64,000 bases of DNA from Paraburkholderia fungorum (lineage in GTDB: Bacteria; Pseudomonadota; Gammaproteobacteria; Burkholderiales; Burkholderiaceae): positions 925,988 to 989,987 of the forward strand of contig NZ_CADFGE010000002.1 of assembly GCF_902833645.1 (NCBI RefSeq). Direction: 5' to 3'. The translations under genes were made by a program, and so were the position numbers. Below the pieces are notes generated by a model that saw nothing but the letters and a program-made list of their open reading frames with translations, made no database searches and was not told the origin of the DNA. Positions 25,970-34,064 of this stretch are shown in pieces (positions within the stretch are counted from its first letter, which is position 1; every line of letters begins with the position of its first letter).

Positions 25970-27906
25970 AGCCCCTCCTTGATCGCCGTTCCTTGTGACG
26001 CCGCCGGAGCCCGCTCTTCCGCCTTATCCACCGTATCGTCGCCAAACCGCTCGCGAATGAACCCGACGATCCCCTGCGGAAACGCGATCACCAGCAACAG
26101 GATCGCGAAACCCAGCAACGCCTGCCAATAGTCGGTCTGCCGCGCGACGGTGTCCTGTAGCCAGGTGAACACCGCCGCGCCGACGATGGGACCGGTCAAG
26201 GTCTGCAAGCCGCCGAGCAGCACCATCACGAGGCCATCCACGGAGCGGCTCACGCTGATCACCTCGGGCGAAATCGTCCCTTTGGAAAAGGCATACAACG
26301 ATCCGGCAAGCCCGCAAAACAGCGACGCGACAACGAACGCCGCCCACTGCACACGTTTCACGTCGATGCCGATGGCTTCGGCGCGCAACACCGAATCGCG
26401 CGACGCCCGCATCGCGTAGCCGAGCGGCGAGAACAGCATCTTGCGCAGCAGCCACACCCCCACCACGGCGCAGGCGAGCGTCAGATAATAAAAAGCGACC
26501 GGCGACGACAACCAGTTCGACGGCCACAGGCCGAGAATGCCGTTGCTGCCGCCCGTTACGTCGTCCCATTGGAACACCACGGACCAGACGATCTGCGCGA
26601 ACGCGAGCGTCAGCATCGCGAGGTACACGCCGGAGAGCCGCACGCAAAACCAGCCGAATACCAGCGCGCCCGCAACGGCGAGCAAGGGGCCGAGCAGCAA
26701 CGCGGCTTCCATCGGCAGATTCAGAACCTTGAGAAACAGCGCGGCGCCATACGCACCCAGGCCGAAATACGCGGCGTGGCCAAACGAATGCATGCCGCCG
26801 GGACCCATGATGAAATGCAGACTCGTGGCGAACAGCACGGCGATCAGGATTTCAACCAGCAGCACAGGCATATAGGGAAACGCGTTGGCCGCAAGCGGTG
26901 CGAGCACCAGCACCAGCAAGGCGATGGCCGCCAGCCACTTCAGACGCTTGCCGGCGGGCCTCAGGGGCGCTTCGGGCGCCGCCATGCCACGCACCGCCGC
27001 GCTCGCCTTCCCGAGTAAGCCCCAAGGCCGCACCACCAGCACCACCGCCATCACGACGAATTCCGCAACCAGCGTAAAACGGCTCAACGACAGATCGATA
27101 CCGAACACCGATACATGGCCGATGCCGATGCAGAGCGCCTTGATCTCGGCGATCAGCAACGCCGCGATAAACGCGCCCGGAATCGACCCCATGCCGCCGA
27201 CCACGACGACGACAAACGCATTGCCGATGGTCTCCAGATCGAGCGACAGATTCGCCGACATCCGCGGCCCTTGCAGCGCACCGCCCAGGCCGGCGAGAAA
27301 CGCGCCGACAAAAAACACGCCGGTAAACAACCATGCCTGATTGATGCCGAGCGCGCCGAGCATTTCGCGATCCTGGGTCGCGGCGCGCACGAGCGTGCCC
27401 CAACGGGTGCGCGTCAACGCATACCAGAGCAGCAGCAACACCACGGGTCCGATCACGATCAGCGCAATATCGTAGGTCGGCAGCGGATGGCCGAGAAACT
27501 CGACCGCGCCGGCCAGATGCGGCGCACGCGGTCCAAACAGGTCTTCCGGGCCCCATAGCCACAACGCGGCGTCGCGAAAGATCAGCACCAGCGCGAAGGT
27601 CGCCAGCAGGTGAAACAACTCGGGCGCCTGGTAGATGCGCCGCAGCACGATCATTTCGACCAGCGCGCCGAGCACCGCCACCACCAGCGCGGCAGCCAGC
27701 ACCGACAGCCAGAAGCCGCCCGTGGTATGGCCGAAACGGCTCGCGATGCTATACGCGACGTAAATGCCGAACATATAGAACGAGCCGTGCGCGAAGTTGA
27801 CGATGCGCGTCACGCCGAAGATCAGCGACAAACCGGCGGCGACGAGAAACAGCGTCGACGCATCGGCGAGCCCGTTGACCATCTGTACCAGCAAATTCGA
27901 AAGCAT
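25966..27906 (-). CDS. Fused LivH-LivM permease of Liv-type ABC transporter
   Basis: A 646-aa membrane protein that joins two permease families. Residues about 1-300 are LivH-like (GLSLIFGVTRIVNFAHGSFYM) and residues about 335-640 are LivM-like (GPGGMHSFGHAAYFGLGAYGAALF, EAIGIDVKRVQW). The two are normally separate genes forming a heterodimer, so here one chain supplies both halves. It is in an operon with LivG/LivF-type ATPases and a binding protein. Predicted cargo is nicotinate or a similar aromatic acid, from context only. Confidence 0.92.
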   Translation of the reverse strand: MLSNLLVQMVNGLADASTLFLVAAGLSLIFGVTRIVNFAHGSFYMFGIYVAYSIASRFGHTTGGFWLSVLAAALVVAVLGALVEMIVLRRIYQAPELFHLLATFALVLIFRDAALWLWGPEDLFGPRAPHLAGAVEFLGHPLPTYDIALIVIGPVVLLLLWYALTRTRWGTLVRAATQDREMLGALGINQAWLFTGVFFVGAFLAGLGGALQGPRMSANLSLDLETIGNAFVVVVVGGMGSIPGAFIAALLIAEIKALCIGIGHVSVFGIDLSLSRFTLVAEFVVMAVVLVVRPWGLLGKASAAVRGMAAPEAPLRPAGKRLKWLAAIALLVLVLAPLAANAFPYMPVLLVEILIAVLFATSLHFIMGPGGMHSFGHAAYFGLGAYGAALFLKVLNLPMEAALLLGPLLAVAGALVFGWFCVRLSGVYLAMLTLAFAQIVWSVVFQWDDVTGGSNGILGLWPSNWLSSPVAFYYLTLACAVVGVWLLRKMLFSPLGYAMRASRDSVLRAEAIGIDVKRVQWAAFVVASLFCGLAGSLYAFSKGTISPEVISVSRSVDGLVMVLLGGLQTLTGPIVGAAVFTWLQDTVARQTDYWQALLGFAILLLVIAFPQGIVGFIRERFGDDTVDKAEERAPAASQGTAIKEGL

Positions 27907-27924
27907 CGCGACCCTTGAAATAGC

Positions 27925-28509
27925 TCAGCGCAAACCGTCTTCGCCCTTGATCTCACTCACCTGCAAGCCGCCGATGCGCGGCAGCGGCCGGCCCGAGGCA
28001 GTCACCGCGACGGCCACGACGATTTCATTCGCGCGCGGCGCATCCGACACGCGTGCCTCGATCGCGTCGAAATGGCTGCGTACGAAGGCGGCGTCCTTAT
28101 GGCCCAGCGGCACGTCGATCGCGGTGCCGAGCGTACCCATTTTTTTCGCCGACGGCACCAGCGCCGCGCCTTTTTCAACCGCGACGCGCAGCGGGGCGCC
28201 AAGCTTGGGGTGCAGGATCGCCGCCGCGTGCTCGAGTTCACCCGCTTCGCCGACGATCGCGGCCTTGCCGTAGCTTTGCGCGTCGCCCGGTTTGATGCCG
28301 AGCGCTTCAACACACTTGTTGCCGAGCAAGGCGCCAAGTTCCTCGCCGGCTTCGATCAGCGCGTCCAGTTTCGCCTCGTAACGCCCCGCGTAGGGATTAT
28401 CGATCACCGCGATCGCGACTGCACGGCGTGCCGGCGGTTCGACGGCCTGCCCCATTTCAATGCGTGTTTCATCGACCTGCACGACCAGCTTGCGAAGCTT
28501 GATTGCCAT
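27925..28509 (-). CDS. DUF1185 / amino acid synthesis family protein (copy 1)
   Basis: A 194-aa protein of family PF06684. Motifs are NPYAGRYEAKLD, SYGKAAIVGEAGELEHAAA, KMGTLGTAIDVPLGHKDAAFVRSHFDA and a C-terminal ARIGG-like block. GGGAG lies 6 bp before ATG 28509. Its paralogue is directly upstream. The family has no established reaction despite its name. Position between the Hnr/UPF0280 genes and the transporter suggests a step in handling the ring-reduction or ring-opening product. Confidence 0.85.
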   Translation of the reverse strand: MAIKLRKLVVQVDETRIEMGQAVEPPARRAVAIAVIDNPYAGRYEAKLDALIEAGEELGALLGNKCVEALGIKPGDAQSYGKAAIVGEAGELEHAAAILHPKLGAPLRVAVEKGAALVPSAKKMGTLGTAIDVPLGHKDAAFVRSHFDAIEARVSDAPRANEIVVAVAVTASGRPLPRIGGLQVSEIKGEDGLR

Positions 28510-28543
28510 TTCACTCTCCCGGTTTCGATGCGTGTTACGCCGC

Positions 28544-29134
28544 TCAGCGCAAGCCGTCCTTGCCCACAATCGCCTCTTTCGCCAGGCCGCCGACACGCGC
28601 ATGCACGCGCTGGCCCGTGCTCATCACGAGGATATACACCAGTTCGTCCGCTGCGGGGGCGCCAGGCACACACACTTCGATCGCGTCGAAATGGCTGCGT
28701 ACGTAGCTCGCGTTGACATGTGTGAGCGGCACATCGAGCGCGGTGGAAGGCGCACCGACTTTCTTGGTGGACGGCACGATAGCGTTAGTCGGAACGCCGT
28801 TTTTCTCCAGCAGTTCACGCATCGCATAGCCGCCGGGCACATGCCACAGCGCGCCATGCTCGAGTTCGCCCCGCGAGCCGACGATTGCGCCTTTGCCGTA
28901 GCTTTCGATCGATGCGTGCGGCACCGCCATCGCCGCCAGCAGCCGTTGCGCCATGTCGAAGCCGATTGGCTTGAGCGCTTCCATGGCGTGCTCGATTCTG
29001 GCCTCGTAGCGGCCGGCGAACGGATTCGTCATTACCGCGGCAATCGCGCCGCGCCGCAACGGCTGCGCGGGTGCGGGGCCGAACTCGTGAAAAATGTCTT
29101 CGACGTGCGTCAGCACGCGGCGTATTTCGAACAC
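28544..29134 (-). CDS. DUF1185 / amino acid synthesis family protein (copy 2)
   Basis: A 196-aa protein, paralogous to the downstream gene (shared NPFAGRYEARIE, SYGKGAIVGSRGELEH, DVPLTHVNASYVRSHFDAIE and GLAKEAIVGKDGLR against IKGEDGLR). A GTG start at 29134 follows GGAGG. It has an extra N-terminal stretch (VEDIFHEFGPAPAQPLRR). Two copies side by side suggest a hetero-oligomer or two related substrates. Function unknown. Confidence 0.85.
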   Translation of the reverse strand: MFEIRRVLTHVEDIFHEFGPAPAQPLRRGAIAAVMTNPFAGRYEARIEHAMEALKPIGFDMAQRLLAAMAVPHASIESYGKGAIVGSRGELEHGALWHVPGGYAMRELLEKNGVPTNAIVPSTKKVGAPSTALDVPLTHVNASYVRSHFDAIEVCVPGAPAADELVYILVMSTGQRVHARVGGLAKEAIVGKDGLR

Positions 29135-29148
29135 GGAGCCTCCGTTGC

Positions 29149-30129
29149 TTATTTCAGGTTGCCTGTTGCACGTTGCTGACCCAGGCTGGTCGTCCCGGCG
29201 CGATTCCTGACCAACGTTTCCTGGTCGTGCAATCCCGCCACACGCGCCCGTCCTTGCAGGAACAATGCGGCGCCTTCGATCAAACCTTGTTCCTGCAAGC
29301 GCCGCGCCGCCTCGACACCACGCGCCAGCGCGAAGTCGATCAACGGTTGCGGCAAGGACGGCACGTCGACGGTCACGAGCATGTCGCCCAGATCGCTATC
29401 GTCTTTCAAAGACGACGCCGGCCTACGCACGATACCCGCATGATCCAGATTGACGGCATTGGCGAGTATCGTCGCGGCGGCATCGGCAGTGGCGGCGTTG
29501 CGAGCCAGCACGGTAACGCTGTCGGCAATGCCCAGACTAAAACTGCGCCCACGCCAGCCGCTGGTCGCGACGCCGCGAATCGGCGTCGCGGCATCGAGCG
29601 TCAGGTTGGCGTCCAAAGCTTGAGCGCCCGGCAATTTCGCGCCGGAGAACGCCGCCAGATCGGCGAACACGCCCACGCGATACTGTTGGCCTTCCGTCAG
29701 GTAGAGCGCGATATCGCCGCCGTTGTTGATGAAGGCGCGCGCTATACCCTCACGCGCGAACGCCGTGATCAATTCATCCGCGACGCTGCCCGCAACGGCC
29801 GCCATCGGCGTAATGTAACGCGCGCGATGAGGATGGCAGGCGCTCCACATGCGACGCGCAACGGGACCTTTCAACACGCAGTCGCTGTGCGCTGCGTGAC
29901 CTGGAACAGGCTGCCGAAGCGGCCTCAACTCGCAGACCAGTTCAGGCAACACGTCGACAAAGCGTGCCCAGCAGACCTCATAGGCGGCCTGCACCGCCAA
30001 GGGTTCGCCGTCCGCACTGAGGATCAGATCGATCGGCCCGTGCTGCCAATGCCAGCGGGCCGCATCGAGCCGGGTGCGGGTTGCGCTCGTTGCATTCATT
30101 GTGTTCATCGGATTCGTCATGCCGTTCAT
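29149..30129 (-). CDS. UPF0280 family protein (ApbE-like), candidate flavin transferase for Hnr
   Basis: A 326-aa protein of the UPF0280 family, distantly related to ApbE FAD:protein FMN transferases. NNGGDI (135-140) corresponds to the ApbE GGD motif; GVATSGW (186-192) and SVTVLARNAATADAAAT (204-220) match the ApbE substrate- and metal-binding C-terminal region. It starts 8 bp after the Hnr stop. Four Met codons lie close together (30129, 30120, 30108, 30099), so the exact start is open. ApbE enzymes attach FMN to Thr/Ser; E. barkeri Hnr has covalent flavin, so a maturation role is inferred. Confidence 0.75.
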   Translation of the reverse strand: MNGMTNPMNTMNATSATRTRLDAARWHWQHGPIDLILSADGEPLAVQAAYEVCWARFVDVLPELVCELRPLRQPVPGHAAHSDCVLKGPVARRMWSACHPHRARYITPMAAVAGSVADELITAFAREGIARAFINNGGDIALYLTEGQQYRVGVFADLAAFSGAKLPGAQALDANLTLDAATPIRGVATSGWRGRSFSLGIADSVTVLARNAATADAAATILANAVNLDHAGIVRRPASSLKDDSDLGDMLVTVDVPSLPQPLIDFALARGVEAARRLQEQGLIEGAALFLQGRARVAGLHDQETLVRNRAGTTSLGQQRATGNLK

Positions 30130-30137
30130 GTTCGCGG

Positions 30138-31745
30138 TCAGCCCGGCATCGGCGGCATAGCGGGCGGCCACGGATTGTCCGGATGACGCGCCAATGTTCT
30201 GCGGGCAAGCGGCGCCCCCTCCGTATGGTCCGGCCCATTCGCGAGCACGCTTGCCAGCGAGCGCACCGCGTCGAGATGGCCGCCAAGATCGCGATACGCG
30301 TCGTACGTCATGGTGAATTCGATCGGTGCGACGATCGCGGGCGTCGGCACGGTGCCGAACGATCGATCGGGCATACGCGAAACATCCACCATCACGGTGA
30401 TGCCGCCACCCGGCCACACATAGGCGGGCGCGCCGCCACAGGTGACGTTGACGAGCTTCTGTTTGATCGCGCGCGTCAGCAGGACCGGATTCTCTGTCGC
30501 GCCCGCTCTCAGGCTGCCGCCTGCGCCGCCAAGAAACAGCACCGTCGCAAGCGAAGGTTCACAGTTCTCGCCGATCCGTTCGACCGTGCGACGCACGGCC
30601 TCCGGCATGGCCGCGATACGCGGCACGAGGTCCTGATCGAGCTCATACCATTGCGCGTGTTCGCCGGTGGTCGACACCATCAGCAAACGCATACCCGGTT
30701 TTGCCACGGCGGGATCGAAACCTTCGACAATCGCCAGCGGGTCCTGAATGTCGGTGCCGCCCCAACCAGTGCCGGGGTTCGCGACCTGAAAATAGCGGCC
30801 GGGAGTCGATTTGCGGCCGCGAATCTTCAGACCTGAACGCGTCATGCCCAGGCAGCGGCCCGCCTGGTGTTCGGTCAGCACGCCGGTGATGTGATCGTCG
30901 ACCACCACCACTTCGTCGACGTGGCCGAACCACTGCTTGGCGAAGATGCCAATGGTGGCCGACCCACAGCCCACCCGCATACGCCGCTCCTCCACGCCGT
31001 CGACAATCGGCGCCGCGCCCGCGCGAATCGTGAGACTCGCACCGCCGTCGATGGTCAGCTCCACCGCTTCCTTATTGCCGAGCGCAAGCATCATGTCGCA
31101 GGTGACGCGGCCTTCTTTCTTGCTGCCGCCGGTCAGATGATGAACGCCACCCAGGCTCAGCATCTGCGAGCCGTACTCGGCGGTCGTCACATGCCCGACG
31201 ATCTCGCCGTGGCAACGCACGTTCGATTGCTCCGGCCCGAGAAAGCGGTCGGTATCGATCTTCACCTTGAAACTGCAATAGCTGAAAATGCCCTCGGTGA
31301 CGACGGTGATCATGTCGACGTCGTCGAGCTTCGAGGCAACAATGAACGGCGCGGGCTTGTAGTCGGGGTACGTGGAGGATGCGCCGATGCCGGTGACGAA
31401 CAGCGCCTGTTCCGCGGCAGGATCGTGCACTTCGGACGATGCACCAAATTCGACCGTAGACTCCACGCTATTCGCGATCTCTTCGGGCGAACGCGCGGCG
31501 CGCGACAGAAACACGACAGGGTCGACGCGAATCAGCCGCCCATCCGCATTCGCATAACGATCGCACGCGCCGGTGCGGCCTTCCGATATCTGGCACAACA
31601 CCGGGCAGGCATTGCATTCAATCTTGTTCGACGCCATTCGCTCGCTGCGCGGCATCGCTTTCTCGAGCACGGTCGGGCCTGGTGTCGAGGCGGTTTCGCC
31701 GTCGACGCGCTCCGCACCGAAATCGACCTTCGTATGTTCTGTCAT
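30138..31745 (-). CDS. hnr: 6-hydroxynicotinate reductase
   Basis: A 535-aa protein. It appears homologous to the Hnr of Eubacterium barkeri, which reduces 6-hydroxynicotinate to 1,4,5,6-tetrahydro-6-oxonicotinate with ferredoxin and contains covalent flavin, one [2Fe-2S] and two [4Fe-4S] clusters. Eleven Cys are visible, including an N-terminal set CNACPVLC...GACDRY (C44, C47, C51, C61), C157, C178, C216 and C260. A GSAT motif (261-264) could be the flavin attachment site but this is a guess. ATG 31745 is used; an ATG eight codons earlier (31769) is equally possible. It is the first gene of the operon and divergent from TetR. Confidence 0.82.
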   Translation of the reverse strand: MTEHTKVDFGAERVDGETASTPGPTVLEKAMPRSERMASNKIECNACPVLCQISEGRTGACDRYANADGRLIRVDPVVFLSRAARSPEEIANSVESTVEFGASSEVHDPAAEQALFVTGIGASSTYPDYKPAPFIVASKLDDVDMITVVTEGIFSYCSFKVKIDTDRFLGPEQSNVRCHGEIVGHVTTAEYGSQMLSLGGVHHLTGGSKKEGRVTCDMMLALGNKEAVELTIDGGASLTIRAGAAPIVDGVEERRMRVGCGSATIGIFAKQWFGHVDEVVVVDDHITGVLTEHQAGRCLGMTRSGLKIRGRKSTPGRYFQVANPGTGWGGTDIQDPLAIVEGFDPAVAKPGMRLLMVSTTGEHAQWYELDQDLVPRIAAMPEAVRRTVERIGENCEPSLATVLFLGGAGGSLRAGATENPVLLTRAIKQKLVNVTCGGAPAYVWPGGGITVMVDVSRMPDRSFGTVPTPAIVAPIEFTMTYDAYRDLGGHLDAVRSLASVLANGPDHTEGAPLARRTLARHPDNPWPPAMPPMPG

Positions 31746-32138
31746 GGTGGGGTTCCCATACGACGACATTACAATCGGTCCTGCCCGGCTGACGAATCGC
31801 CCCTATTCAAAGGGACTTTCGCGTGATCCGCATTTTTCCATGTTGCGGTCACTCACCGTTCGTGTAGTATCCGCTACACCAAACTTGTTTGAAATCTACT
31901 CGATCAAAATAGACTGCGCAATGAGTTTCCCGGTGAGCATGTGAATGCTGCGGCGCGGCATTGCCGTAGGAATCGCGCTTCAGATCTACGCCGAGCAGCT
32001 GATCGTGCCGGCCATTTCGTCACGCGCAATATGGGCTGTATGATGAGGACGCGCCGCGCTCAAGCGCATCCGAGCTTGCCTTAGCGGCTGCGGCGCAGGC
32101 CGTTCAACCCGACGCTAACAAAGAGATCCGAGACCGCC
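31746..32138. promoter_or_regulatory. Divergent promoter region hnr / TetR
   Basis: This 393-bp gene-free stretch must hold the promoters of the 14-kb leftward operon and of the TetR gene. The only strong symmetry is the inverted repeat at 31862-31879. An AT-rich tract at about 31880-31920 could hold promoter boxes, but no convincing -35/-10 pair was found. Confidence 0.6.
31862..31879. promoter_or_regulatory. Candidate TetR operator
   Basis: GTGTAG-TATCCG-CTACAC is an exact 6-bp inverted repeat with a 6-bp spacer. It is 117 bp upstream of hnr and 260 bp upstream of the TetR gene. The size and symmetry suit a TetR dimer. Confidence 0.5.
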
Positions 32139-32840
32139 ATGAGTCCCACTGCCGCCCGCAAGCCGGGCGCCATCGGTATCCGAGCGAAGCAGGCGCAAGA
32201 TACCCGCGCCAAGATTCTTAAAGCGGCCATCAAGGTCTTCGCCAAGCAAGGCTTTGCAAGCGGCCGAATCGAGAGTATTTCGAAGGCCGCGCGTTCGCAC
32301 GACCGGATGATCTATTACTACTTCGGCAGCAAGGAACAGTTGTTTATCGAAGTGCTGGAGACGATCTACACGCAGTTCAATGAAGCCGAAAGCAGGCTCG
32401 ATCTCGATCTGGGCGATCCTGTGCATGGCCTCGAGCAGATGGTCGAATTCGTCTGGCAGTACTACCTCGATCATCCCGAGTTCGTCACGCTGCTGTCGAG
32501 CGAGAATCTGCACCAGGGCAAGCACGCGAAGAAATCGTCGAAGCTGAAGGAGATTTCCGGCTATGCCATTTCGGTCGTGCAGAAGTTGCTCGATGCGGGC
32601 CAGGCGCAAAACGTCTTTCGTGCCGACGTCAAAGCGCGTGACGTGTACCTGATGATCGCGTCGCTCGGTTATTTCTATAACGCCAATCAGTACACGCTGG
32701 GTGCGTTTCTCGGCGAGCCGCTGATGGACAAGGCCGCACTCGCGCATTGGCGCGAGGTCATCAAGGATACGGTGTTGCGCGCGGTGCGCTTGCAGGTGCC
32801 GGCCGACATCGCCGTGATGAATACCAGCAGGATTGCCTGA
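32139..32840 (+). CDS. TetR/AcrR family regulator of the nicotinate-type operon
   Basis: A 233-aa protein. The N-terminal helix-turn-helix (about residues 20-70: RAKILKAAIKVFAKQGF, DRMIYYYFGSKEQLF) is classic TetR. The C-terminal half (about 85-220) is a ligand-binding helical domain with aromatic patches. It is divergent from hnr and so probably controls that operon, perhaps with 6-hydroxynicotinate as inducer; NicS of P. putida is also a TetR regulator of nicotinate genes, but orthology is not claimed. Confidence 0.88.
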   Translation: MSPTAARKPGAIGIRAKQAQDTRAKILKAAIKVFAKQGFASGRIESISKAARSHDRMIYYYFGSKEQLFIEVLETIYTQFNEAESRLDLDLGDPVHGLEQMVEFVWQYYLDHPEFVTLLSSENLHQGKHAKKSSKLKEISGYAISVVQKLLDAGQAQNVFRADVKARDVYLMIASLGYFYNANQYTLGAFLGEPLMDKAALAHWREVIKDTVLRAVRLQVPADIAVMNTSRIA

Positions 32841-32869
32841 AGCGCGCATTATGTGACGCGCGCTTCAGG
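32836..32869. terminator. Bidirectional hairpin between TetR gene and pcaC
   Basis: CCTGAAGCGCGC (32836) pairs exactly with GCGCGCTTCAGG (32858) around a 10-base loop. It overlaps the TetR stop and ends 7 bp before the pcaC stop, so it can serve both convergent genes. T-runs are short. Confidence 0.65.
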
Positions 32870-32875
32870 ACTTTG

Positions 32876-33271
32876 TTAAGGCTTTGCCGCTGCAGCGTCG
32901 TCTTCGCGGAACAGTTTATCGGCGAGGTGAAACGCCGAGTTGGCCGCCGGCACGCCGCAATAGATCGCGGTTTGCAGCAGTACTTCCTTGATCTGCTCGC
33001 GCGTCACGCCGTTATTTTTTGCGGCGCGCAGATGCAATGCGAGTTCTTCGCTGCGATTGAGCGCGACCATCATCGCGATGGTCAGCAAACTGCGCGTGTG
33101 ACGCGGCAAACCTTCACGCGTCCAGATTTCGCCCCACGCATAGCGGGTAATCAGATTCTGGAACTCGTCGGTCAACTCCGTGCGATTCGCAAGCGACCGG
33201 TCGACGTGCGCGCTGCCCAGCACCGCGCGGCGCACGCCGAGTCCGGCTTCGTAGCGGTCTTCGTCGTTCAT
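32876..33271 (-). CDS. pcaC: 4-carboxymuconolactone decarboxylase
   Basis: A 131-aa protein of the CMD/AhpD-like family: GVRRAVLGSAHVDRS, then WGEIWTREGL, and HLRAAKNNGVTREQIKEVLLQ. It converts 4-carboxymuconolactone to 3-oxoadipate enol-lactone in the protocatechuate branch. The start overlaps the pcaD stop (ATGA), with GGAG upstream. In some bacteria pcaC and pcaD are fused as pcaL; here they remain separate but coupled. Confidence 0.93.
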   Translation of the reverse strand: MNDEDRYEAGLGVRRAVLGSAHVDRSLANRTELTDEFQNLITRYAWGEIWTREGLPRHTRSLLTIAMMVALNRSEELALHLRAAKNNGVTREQIKEVLLQTAIYCGVPAANSAFHLADKLFREDDAAAAKP

Positions 33272-34059
33272 TTCTGCTCCGTCAGGAAGTCGAGCACGGT
33301 CTTCGTGAAGGTCTCGGCTCTCTCGATGTTGGAAATATGTGCGGCGTCCAGTTCGACATAACGCGCGCCCGGGAGCGCTTGTGCCAGCTCGCGGCCTTGT
33401 GCCGGGGTGGCGGCCAGATCGTGCGTGCCGCTGATCACCAGCGCGGGCACCTTGATGCCGGGGACTTCGGGCCGCAAGTCGGCGGCGTCGATGGCGTCGC
33501 AATTGGATGCGTAGCCTTCCTTGTCGGTGTGCACGAACACGTCGCGAATCATCGCAAGCACCACGGGTTCGCGTTCGATGTAGTCGGCGGTGAACCAGCG
33601 CGGCAAGACCGCGTCGGCCAGTGCGAGCATGCCTTCGGTGCGGGCCCTTGCGGCGCGCGGCACCCACACCTCCGGCGAACCGATGCGCGCCGCCGTGTTG
33701 CACAGCACGACCCGTTCGAGACGATTCCCGTGACGAGCGGCCAGTGCGACGCCGGTCAGGCCGCCCATCGACAGACCGCAGAAATTCGCGCGGGCGATCT
33801 TCAGCGAGTCCATCAGACCGAGCACATCGCCGGTCAGCTGGTCGATCGTGTAGGGACCTTTGGGCGCTTCCGAGTGACCATGGCCACGCGTGTCGTAGCG
33901 CAGCACGCGAAAGTGTTTGGACAGCGCCGCGACCTGCGGCGTCCACATCGACAGATCGCTGCCGAGCGAATTTGACAACACGATCCACGGCGCGTGGCCG
34001 TGACGGTCCCCGTCGATTCGATAGTGAAGCTCGGTACCGTTGACTGCGGCGTAGGGCAT
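33268..34059 (-). CDS. pcaD: 3-oxoadipate enol-lactonase
   Basis: A 263-aa alpha/beta hydrolase. The nucleophile elbow GLSMGG, oxyanion region SNSLGSDLSMW, RYDTRGHG, and a late His (DAAHIS) complete the triad. It opens 3-oxoadipate enol-lactone to 3-oxoadipate. AGGAG precedes ATG 34059; it lies 5 bp after pcaB and overlaps pcaC. Confidence 0.93.
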   Translation of the reverse strand: MPYAAVNGTELHYRIDGDRHGHAPWIVLSNSLGSDLSMWTPQVAALSKHFRVLRYDTRGHGHSEAPKGPYTIDQLTGDVLGLMDSLKIARANFCGLSMGGLTGVALAARHGNRLERVVLCNTAARIGSPEVWVPRAARARTEGMLALADAVLPRWFTADYIEREPVVLAMIRDVFVHTDKEGYASNCDAIDAADLRPEVPGIKVPALVISGTHDLAATPAQGRELAQALPGARYVELDAAHISNIERAETFTKTVLDFLTEQK

Positions 34060-34064
34060 GCCGG

